From positions 264,713,706 through 264,777,705 of the forward strand of contig CM046877.1 in the NCBI GenBank assembly GCA_025667525.1: 64,000 bases of DNA. Reading direction: 5' to 3'. This document shows positions 19,800-30,392 of this stretch, piece after piece. A program made the position numbers and the translations under genes. Each line of letters starts with the position of its first letter. Positions within the stretch are counted from its first letter, which is position 1. The notes below the pieces were generated by a model. The model was not told where the DNA came from. It saw only the letters and a program-made list of their open reading frames with translations, and ran no database searches. This DNA comes from Glebionis coronaria. Taxonomy: Eukaryota > Streptophyta > Magnoliopsida > Asterales > Asteraceae.

Positions 19800-20534
19800 A
19801 AATTCGCTTCCTCCTTAAACCCATGCAATAGTCCTAAGATGTGACTGAAGTAGTCGAACTGAAGTGATACCACTTTCTCTAGCTTTGTCTTGCAAAAAAT
19901 GCAATTGTCCCTCGTTCGATGTTGAGTTCGAAAAATCCATTTAAATTCGATGAAAAATGATGCGGATATTGTTGTCGGCTCAAAACGATTATAAAATAAA
20001 CCCGATCACAAATCCGTAGCCACGAAAAATAAATCCCGTCACTTGGACTCGTCACTTTTAACTTCAAATCCGGCCACACAAACTTTTAACCCGTCAAAGA
20101 TTTTACCACTTTGATTCGTTCAATAATACCCGCTTCCACACAATGTACCAAATTCAAATATATCAATTGACAAAATATATAAAATAAACTTGACTAAAAT
20201 TAAAATTAGAAAAACTGATATATTTGAAAAATAAACAAAATTTACTAAACTCAAAGTAATCAAACACAATTTAAAATGTGTTTACTAAAATTCAAAATAA
20301 TTTACCCCACACGTTTTATGCACGTCTACTATCTCACCACTTAAAACGTGATATATATTTAAAATTCAAAATTATTTTAAATTCAAAATAATTTAAAATG
20401 TGTGATTCCAAGAAGAGACCACTGCTCAAAATATATAAAATAAACGTCTAAGAAAAGTTGAGACCACTGCTCAATTTGGATCCCACTTTTTATCTTACAC
20501 GTGAATTAAAATAAGAAACGTGGCAAATACAGAC

Positions 20535-20815
20535 CCACGTGGCGGTTATAACATAGTTAGCTCCGCCCCACTTTCTTTATATAACTCTCACAGCCTCGAA
20601 AAGTCAATTCCTATTTTCCAATATATCACCATCTCCTAAACTCATTGATCCAGATCTTCATCTCCTACACCTCAGTCAACCCAAATCTCAAACTTGTCAA
20701 CCTCCTACTTTGTAACCTCCGTCCCAAAACTAAATCCAAATCGAAATCGAAATCAAAACCTCCACAGAAAGATCAAGCAAATGAATCTTCAAGGTCTCTG
20801 TATAGAGGTCTTGGG
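20535..20815 (+). promoter_or_regulatory. Putative antisense promoter, leader and short first exon inside B
   Basis: On the + strand, opposite to B, a G-box-like CACGTGG is followed by TATATAA, a roughly 190-bp CT/A-rich leader, and ATG (20781) with eleven codons before a plant-like splice donor (TTG|GGTAAGA). A similar CCTCCGTCCC leader and GGGTAGGT donor occur on the + strand in E (about 35590-35880). It may be a captured host promoter/exon or an antisense promoter of the family; neither is proven. Confidence 0.35.
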
Positions 20816-21200
20816 TAAGAAAGATATGTTTGATTTTCGTTTTTGATCGATGAGGGTTTTTGTGTAAGACTGAGATCTTTGAGTCAAGTGGTTGTGTGTG
20901 AGTGAGTTTGTTGTGTCGAGTCTGTGTAGGTGGGATAGGTGACGGTGAGTTTAATTGAGACGAAGTGAGAGACTAGATTTGATGGATTTGTTTGGAGAAA
21001 AAAATGGGTGTTGAGTCGAGTCGTGTTGTATCAGTGAGGGTTGGAGTAGTTATGTTGTTATTGTGTTTGAGTCCAGTTGGCCTGTTTTGATCAGAGTCAA
21101 GTGCTTGTTGAATGTTTGTTGGTGATGAGATAGGAGGGTTTAGATGGTTGAGAGAGAAGAGTGATGTGTTGGTGTCGTGTGGGGTTGGTTTGGCTGTTGT

Positions 21201-21205
21201 GTGGG
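21201..21205. repeat. Target-site duplication GTGGG of element D (left)
   Basis: GTGGG at 21201-21205 is repeated at 41280-41284 after the third LTR. No second TSD borders the middle LTR, so the three-LTR complex occupies a single insertion site. Confidence 0.93.
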
Positions 21206-22949
21206 TGATAGGTGTGAAAACACCCATCTTTTCTACCACTTAATTACAATAATAACCGAGCCAAAACGTGTATTTTATGTCTTTTATGTCGTAATTATGC
21301 GTGGTTTGTGTTTTTGTTGTGATTTAGGACGAACAGGTAAAAAGTGGAGAAAACACGGGCATTCACGGGCATTTATGGACTTTTATTGAAGAAAAAGATG
21401 AAAGACGAAGTCAAGAAGTCAAGAGTGCAAAAAGAACAGAAGTCCAAGGCCAATTCTGAAGATTTATCGAAGAAAAAGTCAAAAGACGGAAGTTTACTTA
21501 AAGCCTAGGAACTCAAGTCTTATTTATCGAAGAATTAAAAGACGAGTCCAAAGAAATCCCGAGCCAAAAGTCATCAAAGTCTAAGATTAACAAAAAGATT
21601 AAGAAGGAAGGACTTAAGGGCGTAATTAAGAAGAAAGGAAGGAGGGGAGGAAGCTTCCTCTAACCATCCCCCTAATCACCTATAAATACTTCTCATTTTC
21701 ATTTCATTTAGTTTTGTTGACTAATCGTGACAATTAGTTCTTCCACCTTTACTTTTATGCACCTTTAATTACTTGCACCTTTAATTACATGTCTTGCACC
21801 TTATTTACCATTTAATTTCAAGTAAGTTTTTCTTTTAATTCTCGCACCTTTACTTTATCTTGTTGATCTCATTCTACCTTTCTTTAATCTTTGATTTATA
21901 TGCTTTTCGTCTCGTTTATTTGTTTAAAGATTACATTTTTATGCTTGTGATTGTTTTAAATCATTTATTTTCATAGCTTATTTTGTTTCTATTCATGTTT
22001 ATAAAGTTTTTATAAAAGTTAATTTTTATATAAAAGTTTGTTTTTCGTAAAGCTTATCCTTTTCGTGTTTTAAAAGTCTTTAAATTTCTGTTTATTAGCT
22101 TTTTCTTAATCGTTTTGCTTTAGGAATTTCGTCTTGTGCTTATTAGGATTATAGCTTATTTTTCTAGCTTATTTTGTGTACTTTCCTTCGTATTCCGATC
22201 TTACAATCGGAAAAGGGTTTATACATTCCGACCATAGCATCCCATTGCTTGGTCGGAAAAGGGTTTGCATATTCCGATTGGAGAAGCTTTGGTATTCCGA
22301 TCAGTGTGGTTTTTGGATATTCCGATCAGGTAAGTGTGACAGCATTCCGATTGGGGGACCATTACTCATTCCGATTGAGGTGCTTGTTTGGATATTCCGA
22401 TCTTAGGGTTCCGATCAGCATTCCGACCAGGTTTTCTACTATATTCTGATCAGAGGTAAGGACACATTCCGACTGGGTAGTCTAGTATATTCCGATCAGT
22501 GTAAGTGCCAGTTATTCCGATCAGGGGTTTATTCGATATTTCGACAGGTTTGGTTTGATATTCCGACGAGGTCTAATCGGAATATATTCCGATTTGGCAT
22601 TGCTTTTCTCGAGTTAACTTTGTTTATTTTTCTTAGTTTACATTTTAATACTTGTCAAATTTTAAATTCTCGTCACGCTTTAATTTTTAGTCATTTAATT
22701 ATTTTACTTTTCAAAGTTTTTTAATATTGCACGCTTTATTTTAATTAGACTTAGATTTATTTTTAACGCCTTTAATTTTAACGCATTTTAATTTTACGTC
22801 ATTTACTTTTATGTTTTGCACTTTTTAATTATACTACAACGACAACACTTTTGCTCCACCAAAATCAACTGAGTCGCACATAGAACCTAGATCAATTCGT
22901 TAAGATATCGAGAACGATAATTTTCTTACTAGCAAAATGCTAGTTATCA
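21206..22949 (+). repeat. LTR1 of element D
   Basis: This 1744-bp LTR runs from TGATAGGTGTG to GCTAGTTATCA with short inverted ends. A TATA box (CCTATAAATA, 21681-21688) places the transcript start near 21710. Downstream, in transcribed sequence, is the ATTCCGAT motif array (22190-22600). LTR1 carries a duplicated CACGGGCATT near 21353 that LTR3 shares and LTR2 lacks, but at eight or more later sites it differs from both. Confidence 0.95.
22190..22600 (+). repeat. ATTCCGAT motif array in LTR1 leader
   Basis: About 18 copies of ATTCCGATC or one-base variants lie 10-45 bp apart with unrelated spacers, nearly all in sense orientation. The few inverted copies form hairpins: TTCCGAT/ATCGGAA and TTCCGACC/GGTCGGAA at the start, and a perfect 20-bp palindrome at 22575-22594 at the end. 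The array lies downstream of the TATA box, in the RNA leader. LTR2 and LTR3 carry the same array (29387-29792, 40520-40925). Confidence 0.9.
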
Positions 22950-22951
22950 AA

Positions 22952-22967
22952 TGGCGCCGCTGCCGGC
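22952..22967 (+). promoter_or_regulatory. Primer-binding site, internal copy 1 (tRNA-Asp type)
   Basis: TGGCGCCGCTGCCGGC starts 2 bp after the LTR. It matches the complement of the plant tRNA-Asp 3' end at 14 of 16 positions as I recall it, as in Athila-type elements. Confidence 0.8.
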
Positions 22968-23196
22968 TCTTTTCGTAAAGATTAACGGTTTTCTGTGAAA
23001 GACGCGTTGCTTTTTGGGATCCGTTCACTTGTGAGCGTTATTTTCTTGCTTAAAAAATTCAAAAAATCATAAAAATTAAAAATTGTTAAAAATCCATAAA
23101 AATTAAAAATTTCAAAAATCCAAAAAGATTTTATCTTTATCGTGTATATATATTGTCTTTGTGTTTGGTTTTGTTTTCTTTTGCATTTTCAGGTGT
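22968..23196 (+). other. Leader between primer site and gag, element D copy 1
   Basis: AT-rich, no gene. It ends in a pyrimidine-rich tract and TTTTGCATTTTCAG|GTGT just 4 bp before the gag ATG, which looks like a plant 3' splice site. The same sequence precedes gag in copy 2 (near 30390). Confidence 0.5.
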
Positions 23197-26100
23197 ATGC
23201 GTACTAGATCTTCTAATTATCAAGAGCCCGAGACTCAAGAAGATTAAGCTATGTCAGGTGTAAACAACAATAATCCACCGCACCTTAGTAATAACAACAA
23301 TGTTCTTCCACAGCCCGATCTTCGGACCATGGAGGAGCTTTGTCAACCTACCATGTTTGAACGAGGAGGACCGATTGCGCCGATGCAAATCAACGCTCCT
23401 GAGTTTTCGTTGAAGCACCACATGATTCAGCAAGTGCAAACTAACCCATTCCGTGGATTGCTTGATGATGATGCCAACAAACACCTCGACAAGTTCATTA
23501 CAATCACCCAAAGCATGAAGTTGGCTGGTGCCACAATGGATGAACTTCGCCTACAACTCTTTCCACATACTTTATTACATCATGCCGAGAAATGGTTTGA
23601 TCGTCTACCAAAGAATTCTATTCATACTTGGGATGACATGACTCAACGCTTTTTGTCGCGCTACTTTCCACCATCCATGGTCACGAGCCTTCGCAATCAA
23701 ATCAGCGGTTTCATGCAAGACCCTGATGAATCTCTTTTTGATGCTTGGGAGCGATATAATGTCTTGATTGATCGTTGTCCAAACCACAACATGCTCCCTG
23801 TGACCTTAATAGACACTTTCTACAACGGTTTGACTTTTCGAGATCGTGATACGATTAATGCAGCCGCCGGTGGCACATTCATGAAAAGGAGACCTGAGGA
23901 GTGTAGAGAGTTAATTGAGAACATGACTACTCACCACAAAAACTGGGATTCCTCTGCTTCTTCAAGGAACAATCCGAGAGTCAATGTTTCCTCCACTTCA
24001 GCAAATCCTGATATGACCGAACTCACCCGTGTGCTGACTGAAATGAGCAGAAGTATGCAACTCTTGGCTTCAAACCAACAACAACAAAAAGTTAAAGCGG
24101 TTGCTAATCCTTGTGAAACATGCGGTGGTCCTCACTCATACACCGATTGTCCTTCTACACAAGGAAATCCGGAAAATGTGTATGCAGCTTATGGTAATTA
24201 TTCACCGGAAAATTACCTAGCTCGACCTCAAGGGGATAGAAATCTGCTGAGTTACCAATCAAACAATTACCTTTCACCCGGTTTTTCTCCTCAAAACCAA
24301 AACCCCGCCAACAACTATAATAGAAGCAACCAAATCCCACCACGAGCTTCTAATCCTTATCACCCACCCGCCCAACAAACCCCACCCATTACTTCCGATG
24401 TTGAAGCCATCATGAGAACCCAAGGTGAGCAAATCAAGAATCTGCAAAGCCAAATTATCAATCTTAAAGGAGACATTACAAAGCAAGGAAATGAGATTAG
24501 ATCCGAGCTTCGAGATAATATTCAATCCTCCTTCAACAATCAAACCAATGATTTGAAGAATATGCTTGCTAGTTTCTTGCCCGCAGCTCAACCTTCTACT
24601 TCGAGTTCTCTACCTTCAAACACCGTCACCAATCCGCGAGCAAATGTGAGTGCTATTACTACTCGTAGTGGGATTACCATTGTCGATCCACCAATCACAC
24701 CCCCATCATCTACACCTCCTCCACCACCATTTATCCCTACTCCTCCTACACCTAGTATTAGTGCACCATTACCGTCTCCGCCTCGTCATGACGATGTTTC
24801 CAGGAAGGACCCTTCAACATCCCAACCTTTACCTGCTACGCCTTCACCTTCACCACCAAAGCCCAATATCCCATATCCTTCTCATTTAGGCAAGACCAAA
24901 ATGCTAACCAAGTAGGACTCTGAAGTGACACGCTATGTGAAGATGATCTCTCAGATGAACTTCAACATTAGCTTTCTTGAATCACTTGTCCACATGCCCA
25001 AAATTGTTAAAGCATTTAAGGAATTGCTTAATAAGAAGGAGAAGTTGATTGAACTCGCCAACACACGCTTAAATGAAAACTGCTCTGTAGTTATTCTTAA
25101 AGAACTTCCGGAAAAGCTTGGAGATCCCGGTCGTTTTGTGTTGCCTTGCGTTTTCAACAAAACTGAAGAATTTACTGCCCTTGCTGATCTCGGGGCTAGT
25201 ATTAATTTGATGCCATTGAGTGTTTGGAAAACACTATCATTACCCGACCTCACTCCAACAAAGATGACTCTTGAACTTGCAAATCGCACTCTCGCTTACC
25301 CCGATGGTATAGCCGAAGATGTGTTTATTAAAGTTGGCACATTTACTTTCCCGGTCGACTTTGTCGTTGTTGATTATGAAATGGACCCTCGTATTCCTTT
25401 AATACTTGGTCGGCCATTTTTGAGAAACGGACGAGCTTTAGTGGATGTGGCCGAAGGTGAGTTAATCTTAAGAGTCGGGAATGATTCACAAATTTTTAAA
25501 ATGGGGAAGCTTACAGGCAAATCCTTTGGAGGACGAGAATCTGTGAATATGGTTAATGTGCTCGATGACTTTGTCGTTTACAACAATCCTCTATTCGAGT
25601 CTTGCGATGATAATCCACTTTTTGAAGATGATGTGGATGATTCTCTCCCTACTTTGGAACCTTCTCCCATTTATGATTCTCCACCGGTATTTGATGCTTA
25701 TGATGATGAGTCTAGCTCAGATTCGGATGATTATGATGACCTTACTTCTGAGTATCCCGATCTGCCTACTTACGATGATTTTGATGAGGCTGATACTCTT
25801 TCGAGTGATTCTTCACATGATGAAGATTCTCCGCCATCACTCGCTCCTACTTTGGACGATTACTCATTTGAGGAAGACTTCTCTACGTTTCTCAACACTT
25901 ACTTCCCTCATGAGAGTGATGCTCCTCCTTTGGACTTTGAAGATTATCGTCTTGATCCTACTTTGGATTTGAAGCACATTCTTTCAAAGGAGAAGAAACC
26001 GGTCGACACCGAAATCCGCAGCACATATGATTTAACACCTCTTTGTCCCACTTCTAAGGACGAGCTTGTGCTTCTTCGCGGATCTTCTTCCCATTCTGCT

Positions 26101-26385
26101 GAGCCTGAGTGCTATTTTCCCTTAAAGGAAAAGGTGTTCGACCCCGGTATTGATATTATACAGCCATCTCAGTATCCACCTGATGAAATAAAAGGAAATA
26201 TCTTTGGAATTTATGGAAATCTGCTTGCATCACTTCACCCTTGCTTCCACCGTGCTCTATCTTTGCTTAAGGGAACCTTGCCTACTCTTCTTTGGCTTGC
26301 CTTGTTCGCCTTAAGCCTCTGCTATTTGATGGACGAAAACTATGTCTTTGATCCTGGTGGATATGTTTCATGCTTCTTCCGTTGA
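23197..26385 (+). pseudogene. Gag-protease gene, internal copy 1 of D (two nonsense codons)
   Basis: Compared with copy 2, a TTA leucine codon at 23245-23247 is TAA, cutting the first start (MRTRSSN-, 23197); the next ATG is 23251. A GAG codon at 24913-24915 is TAG, separating Gag (554 codons) from protease. Gag has a retrotransposon Gag core (motifs LFPHTLLHHAEKWFDRLP, IDTFYNGL), a short zinc knuckle CETCGGPHSYTDC (C-x2-C-x3-H-x4-C) and a coiled coil. After the stop come protease motif DLGASINLMP, the acidic region and the hydrophobic C-terminus. If readthrough of TAG occurred it would give a Gag/Gag-PR ratio, but copies A and 2 lack the stop, so mutation is likelier. Confidence 0.9.
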
Positions 26386-28413
26386 TGATCAAGGTCGAGT
26401 CAGGCTAATGACTCGGTTAACAAAAATCAAGCGCTTCTTGGGAGTCAACCCATGCATCTATCTTTTCGCTTTCTTTATCATAAGTGTAGGGGAGACCCGT
26501 TGGTGTTTGCTCTCTCCTCTCTTCTTCATCAGGGATTCGAGCTTCAATGATCCACTCTTGATGATTCTTGACGACCCGTGATTCCGTGTCCACTTCTTCC
26601 CGGTTCTATCCTAAACTCTTTTCGATTCACTATTTTATATTTTCTTAAATATTAAAATAGGAATCTCTTTAGTTGTCCTTTCCTTAGCGAGATTTAAACA
26701 AAGTGCACAATGTCCTAAATGTAGGGTAGTTTACTCCCACATGCTTAAACATTGAGGACAATGTTTATCTTAAGTGTAGGGGGACTTCTATCGAAGTTAA
26801 GTGGTCTTTTCCTTGTATTTTTCCTCATTTTAACCGGAAAATCAATTTTTCGACATTTTTCAAAATTTTTGATCTATTTTGGCCTATTAGTTTGTCCCTT
26901 TGTATAGTTATTTTCTTTCTTTGCTAGAATAAATCTTTAATATAGTGGTTTTAATTTTCAAACGTTGTGAATCTTTTGACTCAACCCGAGTTTACTTATC
27001 TAAGTTACTCTAGCTAGTATCCTTAACATGTTTAAGTCGAGTTTTGCTAGGCTATTATATAGGGAGCTATAAAACGCGGAAGTCTTAACTCTCACGGGTT
27101 AAGAACAAGAACTTTTCGCAAGTTCCTATAATTGATCCTAGAGAGTCGTTTATTAAGGGAACTTTAAAACACGATTTCTAAACTTGAAAAAGTCTAAGAG
27201 TTTGCAAGATCCTATAGGCGACTCGAAAACCCAAAACTTTGATTTAATAGGCTAAGCATCCACGAGTCTCATTCCTTGAGATTTTAAACTGTGGAGAACG
27301 AGAGATGATAGAGCCAATTATAAGTTTGGTATTCTTTCGGGAATTTATGTGAGTTAATTATAAGCCTATTCTCCCATCGCTTGCTAATAAATTTATCTGC
27401 TAATAAATAAGGTTGTACGATTTGAAAAGTTACTTAGCTTCTAGCCCAAGATCGTTTAAAAGTTGCTCGGTATGGATTAGAGTTCATAGCCAAGGCATAA
27501 CTTATTGAAGCGGGACGCGAAGATTGGCGAGTCCGAAAAGGCCCTAACAAGGCATGAGGGCTATATTTTGTTGCTAAAGATCCAAAGTGATGTGAAGAAT
27601 TATTTATTGAAAATCAATATGAAGGATCGAGACACACGACGAAAAGCAAAAACTCCCCAAAAGTCATGGAGAAGTGTATCCGAAAAGACCCTAGCAAGGT
27701 ATGAGGATAAATAGATCCAAGTCATAAAAGGAGGCGGATCGTTGTATATCAAAGTCCAAAATAAAGATTGGAGAAAAATGAAGAAGTCGTTGTCCAAGTA
27801 TGAATCTCTCAAAACTTCAAGTGAAGAAATTCCTATATGAAGAGAAGACCATAATTTCATGAACGTCTCTCAAGGGTTGAAGTATGAAGTCGCTGCCAAA
27901 TATCGGTCCGAGAAAGGTCTCAAATCGCGAAGCGAGTTATGCCAAGATATGAACTTTATGAGGTCCCGAGAAGCAGTTTTAAAAGATTTTGTCCTTTAGC
28001 TAACTATTGATTAAATCGTTCACTTTATTTTCGGCCTAATAAACTATCGAAATAAGTCAAAAATGTATCATCGTGATCATTCAAGACAAAAATAAAATAT
28101 AAGAGATTCACCTAGGAATAAGGGAGTCTAAGTGAATAATTGGCCCACATGAGTTCGTGTTAGTCTGCTAACTTATAATAACAATGATCTCGTTTTTAAG
28201 CTTGGTTTGGAGAAAGTGAAAACTTGAGGATGATGATTATTCATGACATTTCCAAAATCCAAGGTATGCTTTTTGATTTATTTACTTTGAATGTTTATAG
28301 TTTTCTATCTCTTTAATAAAGGCCAACGTGGAATGATTATGATGAAAAATGTAAACTTGCTTTGTAACTAATGCATTGCATGAGGACATTGCAATGGTCA
28401 AGTGTAGGGGATT
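26386..28413 (+). other. Non-coding 3' region of D, copy 1
   Basis: There is no credible gene in about 2 kb. It holds PPT-like modules near 26484, 26716 (mutated) and 26772, and the true polypurine tract AAGTGTAGGGGATT at 28400-28413 directly before LTR2. A small open frame at 27505-27714 recurs in copy 2 (38628-38837) but not clearly in A and is not called. Confidence 0.75.
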
Positions 28414-30145
28414 TGATAGGTGTGAAAACACCCATCTTTTCTACCACTTAATTACAATAATAACCGAGCCAAAACGTGTATTTTATGTCTTTTATGTCGG
28501 AATTATGCGTGGTTTGTGTTTTTGTTGTGATTTAGGACGAACAGTAAAAAGTGGAGAAAACACGGGCATTTATGGACTTTTATTGAAGAAAAAGATGAAA
28601 GACGAAGTCAAGAAGTCAAGAGTGCAAAAAGAACGGAAGTCCAAGGCCAATTCTGAAGATTTATCGAAGAAAAAGTCAAAAGACGGAAGTTTACTTAAAG
28701 CCGAGGAACTCAAGTCTTATTTATCGAAGAATTAAAAGACGAGTCCAAAGAAATCCCGAGCCAAAAGTCATCAAAGTCCAAGATTAACAAAAAGATTAAG
28801 AAGGAAGGACTTAAGGGCGCAATTAAGAAGAAAGGAAGGAGGGGAGGAAGCTTCCTCTAACCATCCCCCTAATCACCTATAAATACTTCTCATTTTCATT
28901 TTATTTAGTTTTGTTGACTAATCGTGACAATTAGTTCTTCCACCTTTACTTTTATGCACCTTTAATTAGTTGCACCTTTAATTACATGTCTTGCACCTTA
29001 TTTACCATTTAATTTCAAGTAAGTTTTTCTTTTAATTCTCGCACCTTTACTTTATCTTGTTGATCTCATTCTACCTTTCTTTAATCTTTGATTTATATGC
29101 TTTTCGTCTCGTTTATTTGTTTAAAGATTACATTTTTATGCTTGTGATTGTTTTAAATCATTTATTTTCATAGCTTATTTTGTTTCTTTTCAAGTTTATA
29201 AAGTTTTTATAAAAGTTATTTTTATATAAAAGTTTGTTTTTCGTAAAGCTTATCCTTTTCGTGTTTTAAAAGTCTTTAGATTTCTGTTTATTAGCTTTTT
29301 CTTAATCGGTTTGCTTTAGGAATTTCGTCTTGTGCTTATTAGGATTATAGCTTATTTTTCTAGCTTATTTTGTGTACTTTCCTTCGTATTCCGATCTTAC
29401 AATCGGAAAAGGGTTTATACATTCCGACCATAGCATCCCATTGCTTGGTCGGAAAAGGGTTTGCATATTCCGATTGGAGAAGCTTTGGTATTCCGATCAG
29501 TGTGGTTTTTGGATATTCCGATCAGGTAAGTGTGACAGCATTCCGATTGGGGGACCAGTACTCATTCCGATTGAGGTGCTTGTTTGGATATTCCGATCTT
29601 AGGGTTCCGATCAGCATTCCGACCAGGGTTTCTACTATATTCCGATCAGAGGTAAGGACACATTCCGACTGGGTAGTCTAGTATATTCCGATCAGTGTAA
29701 GTGCCAGTTATTCCGATCAGGGGTTTATTCGATATTCCGACAGATTTGGTTTGATATTCCGACGAGGTCTAATCGGAATATATTCCGATTTGGCATTGCT
29801 TTTCTCGAGTTAACTTTGTTTATTTTTCTTAGTTTACATTTTAATACTTGTCTAATTTTAAATTCTCGTCACGCTTTAATTTTTAGTCATTTAATTATTT
29901 TACTTTTCAAAGTTTTTTAATATTGCACGCTTTATTTTAATTAGACTTAGATTTATTTTTAACGCCTTTAATTTTAACGCATTTTAATTTTACGTCATTT
30001 ACTTTTATGTTTTGCACTTTTTAATTATACTACAACGACAACACTTTTGCTCCACCAAAATCAACTGAGTCGCACATAGAACCTAGATCAATTCGTTAAG
30101 ATATCGAGAACGATAATTTTCTTACTAGCAAAATGCTAGTTATCA
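28414..30145 (+). repeat. LTR2 (middle LTR) of element D
   Basis: At 1732 bp it is 12 bp shorter than LTR1, with a single CACGGGCATT near 28560. Elsewhere it matches LTR3 better than LTR1. TATA box at 28878-28885. It serves as 3' LTR for copy 1 and 5' LTR for copy 2. Confidence 0.94.
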
Positions 30146-30147
30146 AA

Positions 30148-30163
30148 TGGCGCCGCTGCCGGC
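30148..30163 (+). promoter_or_regulatory. Primer-binding site, internal copy 2 (tRNA-Asp type)
   Basis: It is identical to the site at 22952-22967 and lies 2 bp after LTR2, showing that LTR2 begins a full internal copy. No primer site follows LTR3. Confidence 0.8.
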
Positions 30164-30392
30164 TCTTTTCGTAAAGATTAACGGTTTTCTGTGAAAGACG
30201 CGTTGCTTTTTGGGATCCGTTCACTTGTGAGCGTTATTTTCTTGCTTAAAAAATTCAAAAAATCATAAAAATTAAAAATTGTTAAAAATCCATAAAAATT
30301 AAAAATTTCAAAAATCCAAAAAGATTTTATCTTTATCGTGTATATATATTGTCTTTGTGTTTGGTTTTGTTTTCTTTTGCATTTTCAGGTGT

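Larger units (their letters stand above)
19800..21205 (-). other. 5' leader of element B, part 1 (with antisense promoter-like segment)
   Basis: This is non-coding in element sense. 20100-20420 is AT-rich. On the + strand 20535-20800 looks like a plant promoter and leader: CACGTGG (near 20536), TATATAA (near 20579), a CT-rich tract, then ATG at 20781 with a short frame crossing GGGTAAGA. From 20870 to 21200 the + strand is GT-rich with repeated GAGTC/GTCGAG words. It continues at 41285 and 53828 after guests D and F. Confidence 0.6.

Noticed and set aside
22174..22449. Open frames encoding repeated YSDQ/FRI-type peptides in the D LTRs
   Set aside because: They are translations of the ATTCCGAT array. 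Two overlapping frames are open because the motif lacks stops; there is no coding signal.
22190..22600. Motif arrays considered as CRISPR arrays
   Set aside because: Repeats are only 8-10 bp, degenerate and irregularly spaced, in a plant retrotransposon LTR.
22190..22600. Match of ATTCCGAT to a conserved 18S rRNA stretch
   Set aside because: The match is about 8-9 bases in the same sense as rRNA, so it could not pair with the ribosome; chance is enough.
24913..24915. TAG between Gag and protease in D copy 1 as a readthrough signal
   Set aside because: Copies A and D copy 2 have a sense codon (GAG or GAT) there, and copy 1 has another nonsense codon upstream.
27505..27714. 69-codon frame MKRDAKIGESEKAL... 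repeated at 38628
   Set aside because: It starts at a non-ATG codon, is in the 3' UTR, and the equivalent in A (near 2916-3120) is shifted out of frame.
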